64,000 nucleotides of DNA from Saccoglossus kowalevskii (taxonomy: Eukaryota; Hemichordata; Enteropneusta; Harrimaniidae), in the NCBI RefSeq assembly GCF_000003605.2, contig NW_003122411.1, positions 16,110 to 80,109 of the forward strand, given 5' to 3'. Shown in pieces: positions 50,471 through 61,989 of the stretch (position 1 is its first letter; each line of letters starts with the position of its first letter). Both the position numbers and the translations under genes were made by a program. The notes below the pieces were generated by a model that was not told the DNA's origin, did not search any database, and saw nothing but the letters and a program-made list of their open reading frames with translations.

Positions 50471-53382
50471 TTTGAACTACCGTAATAGTAAAACAGGAAC
50501 TAATAAAAAATCTCAACTAAGTCATCCTGTCATAATTGGTAATCTCTAAACTGAAATGCACTTTCGTGTATAAAATTCATAACCAGGGAAACATGATAAA
50601 TACTCTTCTCTGCGTCTTGATCCAATTTATGCATTAGTTCACAACTGGCATAGTTTATATAAAAGTGACAAAAAACAGGTCATTGGAAAAATGAAGGACG
50701 CAATACAGATTTTTTTTCGTCAATTTTTGTGTTTTATCAGTAGAACATTCTAATCTACACAATATACATTTGTACATGTACATACATTAATATTTAATTA
50801 TGTAAATGAAGCAAAAATATTTGCATTGTAATAATAAGTAACAAAGTATGTAATACCCTGGTACAACACAAATCATCTGAATTGAATTACCCCCCCCCCA
50901 CACACACCCCCCCCCCAAACCAAATAAAGCATGCCATTTCAAACTTCTCATTTTAACTTGACTATTTATCTGATGTTGACTGCTAATGGTTGTAAATTTA
51001 TTATTTTAACATATGACTAATAGGTGAAAAAAAAACACCTCTTCCTGTGACAGTAACAGTCCGAAGTAAACAAATATTCAGCTGCGTTACCAGGATATAC
51101 GTCACAAGGTATTAAAACACTAATTCCAGCAACTAATTGGACTCACAGAAAAATAAAATGGAAACACAGGGGTTCACTAACTTAAAAGGTTTCATTCAAG
51201 GGTTACAAAGAGGATTGCGTGTAAATTATTCAAAAATCTAACGATACATTGAATGTATTTTGACTCATGAAGGCAATTAAGGTAATCTAAAAACGCACCA
51301 CCGATGCAAATTAAGGAATTGCTGGAGAGTGCTTTCTATGAAAATTCTAATAGGGAAAAACACTCAGCCATCATTGAAAAGCCCAAAAAATGTGTTTTAC
51401 TCAAAAATAGAATAAAAACTCTACTGCTCAGAATCATTTTCTACAATCTACAAAATGCTGAATAGTATAACAATTATTAAATTGACCTCTGTTCCTAGTG
51501 GAGTGGGGCAATCGCAGATTTCATCACGTCACTAAAATGTGAATATGCGCTATGAAATCAACGACCTTAAATGTCACACAAGTTCAGGACAATTTGTGAA
51601 TATGCATTTCAAAATCGATGACCTTTAAGGAGAAACTGTCACACTAGTCCAAGAGAGAAATGTCAGAAACATGGTAGATTTAATAACTACAATAACGGAA
51701 ATGTGTATTAATTTAACAGGTTCTGATATGTCATTTAGTGTTATATAACATGCAAAGGTTGTTTAATTAATACCTTAAAATACTTCACTTTTGGAGTTCA
51801 AATAAAAAATTACTAAATGAATAAGCTATCTACAAATACGCAGCTACTTTTTGTGTTTGATATATGGAACTGGTAATCACACTATTATCCTAGTGACCCT
51901 AAAATGTGTGTGAATACACTCTGTGGTGCCCCTGAGAAGTAGATGGAGTGAAAACTGACCATAATTAAATAACCCTTTTGGGTATAATCAGGTTTAAATT
52001 TGGTCACACTATAAATATCACTATTACCCCTATTGGGTGCGTTGTAATATCGCCCCCATTGGGTGCAGGGGGTGGGTGGGATATCACCCACATACAGGAA
52101 TATATGACTGTGTGTCCAATCCTATTATTTAAGTACAAACAGTGACTGTCTGAGCTCCATTCTAAGTACTGGGTATCTTTACAAACTGAGTACTTGATAC
52201 AAAGTGAGCAAAAAATTATACACGTAACTGTAGTAAGCATCAGGAACTTGATCTCCAAAGGATCAAGAGAAAAAAAATGGCAGACATTATGTTTTTATAT
52301 AAAATGCCCTCGCTATTACAAGAGTATACAGAATTTGGAGGGGGATTAATAGCAATGGTAATTTGACAAATATATTTCAATATACATGTTCATTTCAGCT
52401 TAAAAATAACTGAGCCATGCATGGAACCACTGAAACAGTCTGTCTGTCTGATAACTGCCGATCCACAAAAGATGGCGGCGTATATATATATATTGAACAC
52501 ATATTATTAGTAAGGTAAAAAAATTCACAAACCACTTAAAAGACAAATTAAAATTGTGTGGTGTTATCGTTGAGGATTGTCAATAGCCAGCATAGGTCAA
52601 TTGTATTTGATTATATTTTAATATTTAATAGAATAGCAAATTTCATTAATTATATCTGTATCTGAATGCTACGTATGAGAAAAGGCGGCAGCTTAGTATG
52701 TATTTTAGCAATCTCGTTTCAATCGATGACACTGTTTCGATAACATGTTTTAATCATGGAACACAATTTTTAGCTTAAAAGCCATGAATAACAAAACAGT
52801 AATCATGTCCGTTTCACTTATTTATGGTAATGACTGTTGTTTATACGGGACAGTGTCACCTTTCAATAAGGTAATTAAACTCAGATAATATGATAATCAT
52901 GCTGTCTCATGATGTGTGATATTTAAAGTACAGTCACCTCTGCATTTCGTACTTCTAATGTATTGTAAATAAAATTGTTTAGCACAATGCATAAATAATA
53001 AAATAATAAAAATATATAATAAAATATTTCTATCCAGGTGAATGTACATGTACAATTGCATCACCATAGTGTAGGGTTTCAGGGTAATTTAAGCACCCCT
53101 ATGTTAGCGTAATAATATTTAATTTAACAATTTTTGCTCAAAATATATGTATGTACGAAATTAAAAAGGATAAAATATATTCAAATAATATTTTTTCACA
53201 TAAAGTCATATTAAAACATCACAAGTTGAGGCAAGTTGATATTATTTCAAATTATGTTTTTGAAAATATTTTTTACAAGGCAAAGGTAATATTAATGAAT
53301 TGCCACTCAACACTTACACAGATACATAGATGTAAGTCCAGGTTAATGTAAATGGTGGTACGGTAAGTTGAGGTAATCCATT

Positions 53383-53396
53383 GTTGCCATGACAAT
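53383..53396. promoter_or_regulatory. X-box-like site in PLC-beta intron 2
   Basis: GTTGCCATGACAAT differs from the RFX palindrome GTTGCCATGGCAAC at two positions. Motif-only evidence. Confidence 0.25.
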
Positions 53397-54273
53397 GTGT
53401 GAAAATTGAGAATTTATAATGGCTGTTTTTCAAATTTTAAAACCTTTGAAGCTGGAGGGGGTTTTTTAAAGCCGAAACAAATGGAAAAAAAATGACATGA
53501 TCATCAATGTGTTAATTGAGCACTCATTTTTGGTCTGTTTTATTTTCATACTTATCATGTTTATTTTCAGGTATGCATAATATTTAAAATAACAATGACC
53601 ACTTAGACAAATTCCATTACCATAGTAGCAGGAGTTACTATTTAATTTTTCTAGGTATGATTATAAATACCCTGAGTATTTATAATCATATTCAGAAAAT
53701 TAAATGGATTAAATAACTATGCAAATAATGTTATGATCATGCTTTATCAATTATTTTTAATCTGTGATACCACATACAGAAATGTGTCATATTTTGTAAT
53801 GTTGTGTGTTGCAACTTTCGCATTAGATAACTAAAAATTATACAGTTTAGCTTTTGGTGCTTACACTTGGTTATTACTCATCATCGGAACATCATCCTTT
53901 ATTGCTATGACAACATAGGACAACCAAATTTAATAAAATATAAAATCTTGCCCCAAAACCTAAAAACGGTAAATTCATAGAATAATTCATGATGATGTAT
54001 TCGCAGACAGAGGTTTCCCTGTCACAATTTGACATAAATAGTATGGTTCAAGATTTATTTTTAGTTGTTAAAAAGACTTCACTCTATTGAGCTTATTATT
54101 GAACCTATATATATACGGTCTGAAATAATTTTTTTTTAAAAGAAACAGGTACATCAAAATAAAAATATTTATAAATAGAAATTTTACAGCATAATAACAA
54201 ATATTCAATCACCGCATTAAAACAAGACTAAAATTTTGTAGGTCCTATTTAAAAAGATAAATTTGTTGAATTG

Positions 54274-54298
54274 GAGGGAGGGAGGGAGGGAGGGAGGA
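54274..54298. repeat. (GGGA)n microsatellite
   Basis: About six GGGA units, 40 bases from the donor of the second PLC-beta exon, on the intron side. On the transcribed minus-strand sense it is pyrimidine-rich (TCCC)n. Confidence 0.92.
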
Positions 54299-54337
54299 AA
54301 ATTGGTGGAGCACAAAAATAAGGAAAAATACACTTAC

Positions 54338-54418
54338 TCTTGCTTCACTTTTCCACCTAATAAAGAAGCTCTGCTCGTCGACTTGGTAGAGACACTGCGC
54401 TTCCACCGAACATGTATC
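54338..54418 (-). CDS. PLCB4: Phospholipase C-beta, second coding exon (start of PH domain)
   Basis: The minus strand shows acceptor aatttcag|GATACATG and donor AGCAAGA|gtaagtg around 81 nt, exactly 27 codons with no stop. The peptide begins DTCSVEAQCLYQVDE and ends FFIRWKSEAR. This fits the first PH-domain strands of PLCB4 and norpA, where remembered sequences read ..[20 protein letters not shown] and ..ALFKVDEYGFFLYWKSEGRD. Conserved points are L-[FY]-x-V-D-E, FF, the tryptophan and K/R-S-E. The GF usually found before FF is replaced by QS, a small oddity. Phase 0 at both ends joins the flanking exons without adjustment. The intron to the first exon is about 3.2 kb, and the one to the third is about 5.8 kb. 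Confidence 0.9.
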
Positions 54419-57400
54419 CTGAAATTAGAAATTTTAAGCCAATTTAAAAAAATAATATTTTGAATAATTAATTGACAGAGTGGTTTGTGATGGGGTAGAA
54501 AAACAACAACGAGGCAATAATGCTATTTGCTAAATATTAATTTATTTCAATTTCTTGTTTAATGATGAGATGTATCATTCATAGCAGACTATATTTCAGG
54601 GGAAAACTAGGTCACGTTGGCATTTACTGAATTTATTCCATTTCCTTTACATACCGTAGAATGGGAAATTATTCCCTTGCGTTTTGATATTTTCAATTTT
54701 GTAGTTTGCATACATCGATAGTGTTCATCAGGTTCACTGGGTTTTAATATCGTGCATTTAGCGATCAACGGAAATAAAAGCAAGCTAATAAGTAATACGT
54801 TTCTAAATTATTGATTTTTTTAAGTTTGAAAATAAAATGAACCTGATTACCAGCACAATACTTTTACTTTTTGCACATCTTTGTACACAAGCACACATAT
54901 AAATAGTAATAAGTTCTTCTGCATAATCAACGCATGTTTATGACAAATACTGGAGTTTTATTAAATAGCAACGCTGGCTCATTTTCACAATGACATAAAA
55001 AAAAATTGGACAACGTGATTACAGGACCAGAAAAATGACAGAAATGCCAAATTTATATATAACGTGATTACGCCATATTATAAACTGATGCCCTAATTTC
55101 ATAATATTGTCCAATCAAAAAATGCTTTCAGTTGAAGTCATTATTTTTTTTTTTTACAATTGCTTTTCTAATGGCTTGGATGGATTGGATTACTAGTATT
55201 AATGGTTAACTCAATTCTTCCTCTAGTTAACCCATAAAGAAAACATTATAGTGTCTTATCTGCAGTGGAGTCCTGATATTACTATCATGCAATATTTATT
55301 AGGGATGACCATGAAACAGCTAATTTTCTACTGCTTATTGATTCAGTGGTGAATGACATACTGCACGCCCACGCTAAGTAAAAGCACGGCTCAACCATCC
55401 CAGGGATTGCACTAGTGCATCATAAAAAAAAACGTTATTTGCCCATTGTTTGCTATGTATACAAATGTTCCCGAAAGTGTTAATCCTGCCGGCTAATGTA
55501 TTACGTACTCCATGTCTACCTTGAAAGGGGTATTATCACTAACTGTTCGGACTCACGCTTAGACCTGAACAAACCAGTGATTGACAGATTTGAAGATTCG
55601 TATGGTTGTTTAAAACGTGACTTCTCGTCAGATTTCAGGTTTAAATCTTGATTGCCAAACTAGTAACGTTGAAATTGTACATATATTCAAAATTCATACA
55701 ATGGAATATTTAATAAAGTACTCCATACATCCTGGTTATCAAAAAGAATAATTTTATGAAGCACTCAGAACAGATACATCACCATCGTGTTCCATTTGAA
55801 TACTGAAATCTATTTAACACACATACACACCCCCACACCCGGGGGGTGTGCCTTACAGACTGGTGGACCAAAGCACTGGAATATTGTCATTATTCCAATT
55901 TGCATAATCACATATTATATTTTCTTTATGTAATGTGTTATGTGTGTCTATGGTCAAAACCACCTACGTCATATTTTTTATGACTTAGTATGCGAGAAAT
56001 TTTGGTTGGAGTGCAATTCTATTGGAGAAAATACTCCGTTAGAGAATAATAATATTTTCAGCAAAAATATTTATGTTAAAACACAAACATGAAATGAACA
56101 ATAATTTTTTTTTTATTTATAAATATGGAAGGTAAATTTTATTTATTATTTGATATAATACCAGGAATATTATAAACATTTTTTTTTGCTAAAAAAATAC
56201 ATTTTTAAGGTATATGAGTAGAAAAGCAGCAATAACATAGAGAGTGATTGCTTCCTCTGTTACAATAACTGTAAAGATGGGGATCCTGTTTCATGGACCT
56301 TTTTTTTAGAACTAGCTCAAATTTCATAAATTATTCCAACTATCACTCAGTTAAATAAATCACAATTGTCAATGTTATGATGGAGATAGTAGAATTAAAT
56401 AGCACTCTTCATCATTGGGACATTAGTCGGGAAACCAATTGCATTTAGAAAAACAAATATAAAACAAATTAAAGATTATAATTTGAGAAAACCATCCATA
56501 CTGGGCGATTTATAAATACATATGTGCTGGCACAATGACATATTTGTTTCAAGAACCTTTCATTCGATTGTAAAGTGAAAAATGCAGCACCCACTGTGAG
56601 TGTGACTTTCCAACAAGGCTTAGTGCGAAATATGTACATTGTATATACTACACAGATTGTAAATTACTTTATTTTCTCCTGGAATTCATTCCTTCATTGG
56701 AAATAAATTAATAAATAAATCTATAATTTACACTCAGCTCATCAAAAATCAGTGATATTAATTAAACTCCATACAAATCAAATCAAATTAAATTAAATCA
56801 AACTCCATATAAAACAGTCAGTTTTTAGCAAAAATTAATTCCAGCTATTATCAAGTCTGGGCAAACTTTGTCATTTAGGAAGGGGGCAAGTGGGTCAAGG
56901 TCATGCCAATGATATCTCACTCCATGATGTCATTAGAAAGCTGCTGTTACAACTACCTAATAAAGGAATAAGCTAAATATAAACTCAAAGTGTCATCATC
57001 ATTGGCTTAACATTTGGAATGACATTGACAGTCGGCCAGCATAATGTTGGACCAGGGAATCAGCATTGGCCAGCCCAGCCAATCATAAAATGTCATATTG
57101 TTTTGTTTTTTTAAATTTTTGCAAGAAACAATAGCACGGCATGAGGTCTTACTGATAAATATCATTTTCTGTAATTCAATTATGTGCAATATCGGGTAAA
57201 TTCAATGAGCTGCTACTAACATTGCATATCCTTGAATTTGGATAGTACATCTCAAATAGATTCTGACATGATAACATATTTGGTTATTTGGCCTTGTCAT
57301 TATTTAGAATGACTAAGGGGTTGTTCATTTGAAAATCCGGGGGTGGGCTGCAAGAATTTGTTTTGTTTTATTGCAAATTTTTTAAACACATTTATTTTGA

Positions 57401-57640
57401 ACACTAGACATCAATTTGTTTATTTATACAAATTCTTTTGCATTACACATTCACATTTGTTGTCTTCACCCAGGGGCACATTAGTTTTCACTAACCCCCC
57501 CCCCCACCCCTCACCCCCTTTTTTCAAATGGGGAACCCCTAATTATCTTTGTAGATTAAATATTTAAATTTAAAAAAATGCCTTAAAATAATATTTCAAT
57601 ATTTACTTAAAGGAAAAGGAAGAGTGTGATTAAAAGTTAC
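54419..57640 (-). other. PLC-beta intron 1 (between first and second coding exons)
   Basis: Bounded by the donor at 57640 and the acceptor at 54419. Mostly AT-rich sequence. It includes a diverged MITE relic (56653-56850) and a C11 run near 57495-57505. No coding segment is recognised. Confidence 0.8.
56653..56850. mobile_element. Diverged MITE family A relic
   Basis: gattgtaaattactttattttctcctggaa at the left, atcaaaaatcagtgatatta in the middle and agcaaaaattaattccagct at the right follow the family A order. The middle is expanded by an aaatcaaattaa-type repeat. Confidence 0.45.
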
Positions 57641-57724
57641 CTCATCCCAGCGATCAAAATATGCACCATTCCTCAGATGATCCGGCACGTTTATCTGCCA
57701 TTGAAAGTCGTATAATTTTGCCAT
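57641..57724 (-). CDS. PLCB4: Phospholipase C-beta (PLCB4/norpA type), first coding exon
   Basis: Read on the minus strand, the ATG at 57724 opens 28 codons beginning MAKLYDFQWQ and ending AYFDRWDE, followed at once by a donor, GAG|gtaact. From memory, vertebrate PLCB4 starts MAKPYEFNWQ and continues to AVFDRYEE at the same distance, so both the start and the exon end match the family. PLC-beta enzymes hydrolyse PIP2 to IP3 and diacylglycerol at the plasma membrane when activated by Gq. The PLCB4/norpA branch serves rhabdomeric phototransduction in flies and neuronal signalling in vertebrates. The exon ends in phase 0 and joins the exon at 54338-54418. Sequence just upstream of the ATG contains candidate acceptors for a spliced 5' leader. 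Family assignment is strong because the next two exons agree; the exact orthologue name is inferred. Confidence 0.92.
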
Positions 57725-58893
57725 GCTTGAATATACTCCAGCTCAAATAGTTCCTTATATTGCCGATTCTGCTTAATCCAATTGCATATGCGTGAGCTTG
57801 ACAAGAATTTAAGATAAATAAAAAAAAATTGCAACAACAATCGAAAAAGAATAAGAAATGTGTATGAATAATCCAAGGTATTCTGCAGCTAGTAGATATC
57901 AAGGTGGTGGTGGTGATGGCTGTTAAAGTGACATCTAATTCCAAATTGATACAGAAGATGGTGTGAGTGATCACAACACTTTGGGTAAATCTTGATGTTT
58001 TGAGGGTTAGAGATGAAAAGACACATCTAAATAATCGCTCTTGATACTTGTTCTTGAATTATTACGTGTATACCATACACAGTCCGTGTAAATACAATCG
58101 TCAAGGTGGTATTGTTGTGGTGAAGATCCTTGTGCTTGCTGCAGTTAGGGGGGGGATGCTTGACGGAACCTTGGAACTTGCCCCAGGGGTTGTGTGCCCT
58201 CAAGCTACACTGCACAGTGAATTCCAACGCTTTACCCTCCCATTCACAGGGATTTGTCTTATAATATACCTGGCGTCGTCTCTGTAGCAGTACTTAGGTG
58301 GTGAACACACACGGGCGAGTGACAAATATCGACCTTGGCCACTCGCGCAGGGCAGTCCTAGATCGACTTTAATATTGGATGCCCCAGATCGAACTCACTA
58401 GACTGATCTGTCGACAAAACAAAACAACGATGTTAATACAAAAATTAGAAATATTGCCACACGCCATAAATCAAGATAAATCGTGTCACTGCACAATAAA
58501 ATAACACCCAGTGATATGGTAAATTTATAAATGTCGGAAGAGAGAGAGAGAGCAAAAAATCTACCGTAACATGACATGTTATTGTACGGAAACGGCTATC
58601 AAAAATAAACAGCAGTTGGCAACCTGTTTTTGCTGGCGACAGACGTTATGGGAAAATTGCATAATTCGTACACTAGGAAATCTTCAAATACTGATCGTCA
58701 CAGCTCTCGATAGAATCTCTCTAAGCGAATCAATAAGTATGGATAGACAACCTGCAGGCGAGCTACAGATTTGCGTCGACTCGACGATGGAACGGCAAAG
58801 GGGCCGGGTAGAGCGAACCGGGCGATAATTCGGAGCGCCCCTGTCACTGATCATTGGCGGAAATCACGCTATAATATTCATCATTAGACGTAC
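57725..58893 (-). other. 5' leader intron of PLC-beta, plus the last leader bases before the ATG
   Basis: This is the stretch between the proposed leader exon and the first coding exon. The 50 bases next to the ATG are probably 5' untranslated exon. The rest shows no coding match. It contains a G8 run at 58148-58155, the only G-run of eight or more that I saw on the plus strand, and an AG microsatellite near 58543-58552. An 85-codon plus-strand frame at 58571-58828 has no recognisable domain and overlaps the CpG-richer interval, so I do not call it. Confidence 0.35.
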
Positions 58894-59200
58894 CTTACTT
58901 TTCCGGTTCCAGACAAACGAGCCTACTGTGTTAAACAGAGGGGTAACGTGCCAAACGAAGGCACCAAACGAGAGACTACAAGCCTGGAACGTGGATTGAT
59001 GTCAGTACCGAGCAGCAGTGAGCGACTGCCCAGGTCGAGCACAGAAATCGACACGATCTGCGCATCTCCATTTTGTTTACATTTCTTGACCAATCACAGA
59101 CGCGACATTTAACGTGCTGTCAAAATAAACAAAAGGCGTCCCTCTTCAGTTTCCCGGCACTCCATCGACGGTGATGCACATGCATTGAACTTGGTGTTGA
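58894..59200 (-). promoter_or_regulatory. Likely promoter and non-coding leader exon of the PLC-beta gene
   Basis: This interval stands out from the AT-rich surroundings with about 17 CpGs in 300 bases. It carries an inverted CCAAT box (59090-59094) and an ETS-like CCGGAA on the minus strand, and has no TATA box. A minus-strand donor GTAAG|gtacgt at 58893 could close a leader exon that splices to an acceptor just above the ATG at 57724 (for example aagcag, or ctggag nearer the ATG). The leader would contain a short upstream ORF starting at 59071, with 31 codons before its stop at 58976. The transcription start is not determined. Placement rests on position relative to the first coding exon plus composition. 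Confidence 0.5.
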
Positions 59201-60384
59201 ACCTCATATCTCCTGCTTACACCTTTTTTATTGGCGATGATTCCATACAAGCGACAAAATAAACAGTTTATTATATTGTTGTATAAACTACAGGTCTCCC
59301 AATTTAACGTCGAGGCCATTCTCCATGCGCGGGGTGTTACGAGTCTGAAAATATTAAAACAAAAAAAAACAGTTTTTAATACGAAAACCGTTTTTTTTTT
59401 TAATTCTCTCTTTTTTCAAACCAACTCATTACATGTAATTGTATTCATGTCTTTACCAATTAGTTAACTGTTCCCATGACTGCACTGGCTACTTCTCTGA
59501 AAGTGTGAGCATTTCTTTTGTTCTGGTACTGTGTACCATACCATGCCTTAAGTACCTTCCATGTCCATACCATCACGCAATATCCCCTCCCCACGCGCAC
59601 AATACATAACTTTTATCTTTTCGTGACCAGGAGAGATATTGAACTTTGGTGGCGCTCTAACGACGAATATTTGCATACACACCCCGAATACACATACAGT
59701 GAATACATCACAGAAATGCAACACCTATGAACACCTATGAAAATTGAAATTCTCTTGGTTAAAAAAAAAAAATGTGAAATCACTTTTTTTTTTCTCATTC
59801 TTTTCCTGATCGAATAATAGTGTTCATATTCAACTTCAATATTTGTTGCGCAAGCACTGAAGATTCTTTTTTCTGCTGGTAATTTCTGTTTAGTATGTCT
59901 CCCTGTTTTGATTTTGAACTCATGGTTACTTAAACGGAACCGACAGATCGACTCGCTTAAATTTTAATAGTTTTTCATTTTTAAACATTTTCTTCAATAA
60001 TTATTATCTGTATGTCTTCAGTTTTATCCTGCCAGTTTTATCCAGTTTTATCTGAGTGTGTCGATTAATAGTGTTTCATTATTTTTATCTAATTACGAAG
60101 TTATTACGCAATAACATTTACTATTTAGTTGTCTGCCTAATAATGGTATTTCCTTCACAATTCCGTTTCAATTGATGTGTTCATTACTCGGTTATATTAT
60201 TTAATCATTTGTCTTTTGATGAAAACATCTATTGGAAATTGAGCCAATTCTCCATAGTATATCCCCATTATAAGAGTGAATCGTAAAATGTGTGGTTCTA
60301 TCTTCTATGTCATATTGGTTATAACTCATGTCTACCCATATCACATCTGTATACCCGTATTGGTATAATTAATTTATCAATTGT
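59201..60384. other. Non-coding stretch upstream of the PLC-beta promoter
   Basis: Short frames on both strands (for example 59518-59730) show no recognised domain. The right part may be the decayed 3' portion of the adjacent LINE. Confidence 0.4.
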
Positions 60385-60980
60385 ATTTAATGATAAATAA
60401 ATTGAACAGAGTTGGACTCAAGTTATAACCTTTTTGGGCCCACGTGTTTTAATGAAATGAGTCTGTTAATCCGCCATTGATTTTCACTTTTACTTTACTT
60501 TACATACTTTTCATTATAATGGTGTGCATATCACCTGTATTCATATATTTTAATCATTTCATAAACATGCATTCGTGTCGGACACTGTCAAAAGCCTTGC
60601 CCGGATTCACAAACATGCATATAGTATACATGCATACTTTGTCTGCTTATAGTATTTAATGTTCGCTCTTTCAGAAACTCACTTTTATACCACAGTCTCT
60701 CAGGGACTAGTACTAGTACTTTTCAATGTGAATACATTTTCAGTTGCTTGACAACCTTTTCTAAAGCAATGCGCATACTGTGTTTTTCCATAAAATGCTG
60801 TTATCGTGTAAGAATGTTGTTATCTCTTGATTCAATATATTTAGTACTCGTCTAGTAAACAGTTTACCCAGACAGATGAATAAGACTATACCTCTGTAAT
60901 TTGAGAGGTTTATTTTGTTTAAATTGGCCCTAAAACCTGAAATCCATGATTGTGGGAAATTGTGTGATTTGTATTTATAT
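60385..60980 (-). mobile_element. Decayed LINE (non-LTR retrotransposon) reverse-transcriptase fragment
   Basis: The minus strand shows, in the right order, FPQSW (60944-60958), NYRGI (60887-60901) with CLGKLFT just after it, then DNSIL, KAFDSV (60581-60598) and NLSPTLFNLFI (60392-60424). These are the fingers and palm motifs of LINE reverse transcriptases of the jockey/CR1-like groups. One frame is open for roughly 60 codons around NYRGI. The later motifs are in other frames with stops between, so it is dead. Neither the YADD box nor the endonuclease part was recognised. The full extent is probably larger, perhaps 59900-61400. Confidence 0.8.
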
Positions 60981-61989
60981 ATTGAAAGAGTTTATATAAT
61001 ACGCCTATGGGAAGTATTTACCATATTTAACAATTTTATTGGATAATTTATCTTTTTTTTCATGTGTTTATTTTTTATTTAATTTCGTTTTTTTAGGATT
61101 GGTCCAATAATGTCGGTGTTGTTGATCGCGTTGTGTTCCTACTCTTTTTAGCTAATGAGTGATATTATTTGTTAAGAACAGTCTTATCTGTTTTATCATT
61201 TCAAGGTGGATTTAATAATAATTATCAAAAATGTTAACCACTCATTAGGTGCTATTAAATATTTCTGTTTGTTTACGCAATGTGTCATTGTTCAGAAGAT
61301 ACAGCATTACCCGAGGCACCACAACTGTTCTATCGACTTCTCTGAAATATGGGTTATATCTTTTATTTTAAAGTGTTGACGATATTGCGTAATATATTTG
61401 TGCTTCTACCCGATTGGAGAGTGCCAAGTGAACTTTCCCAGTGAATTCTCGACAGTACGGATGTTTAAACTGAGCAGACTACTGTCAAAACAAAGTTTAA
61501 TTAAATTTTTGAAACAACATCGAAACTGTTTTTACGGAAGTTATCGTCAATTTCGTCATCTAGATTAAGTTAGAGTTTTTAATTTTCGTCGTTGTGTCAA
61601 TAAAGCTGCCGAATATTTGTAATGTCAGTTTCCAAAATCTTTAATTTTATATACTAGCGAATTTCGAACTCATTCGCGCAACTTACCACCAGCGTTCCAT
61701 ATACCAATAAGCACGGTTAACTGTTGATTAAATTTAGACATCCAACAAAAAAACAAAAAAAGTATGTTGCCCGTAACTTTAATTCTGTTAATTGTCAGTT
61801 GCACATCAATTTGGGCATGGTTTTGCAAAAGTGGGCTTGGCTTCTGAAATATTGGCATGGTCATTTTTGTAGCTCGATATTTTCGTAACTCCGTGTCCGT
61901 AACTCGAACAATTCAGTATCTCCTCTGTGAATCAGTGATAGAGGGGTGGTATACATCGTATTTAAGCAACTTTTTTTTTGTTTCTCTAT

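Larger units (their letters stand above)
48566..54337 (-). other. PLC-beta intron 2 (between second and third coding exons)
   Basis: Bounded by the matched donor at 54337 and acceptor at 48566. It contains no other coding segment I can support. It holds a 64-bp tandem repeat (48987-49174), a 'ggccatc' repeat block (50010-50470), two C10 runs near 50890-50916, an X-box-like site (53383-53396) and a GGGA microsatellite (54274-54298). Confidence 0.8.

Noticed and set aside
61670-61864. Minus-strand frame ending IWNAG before a gtaagttg donor
   Set aside because: Briefly resembles the FWNAG motif of PLC enzymes, but lies upstream of the gene's first exon and lacks surrounding PLC sequence.
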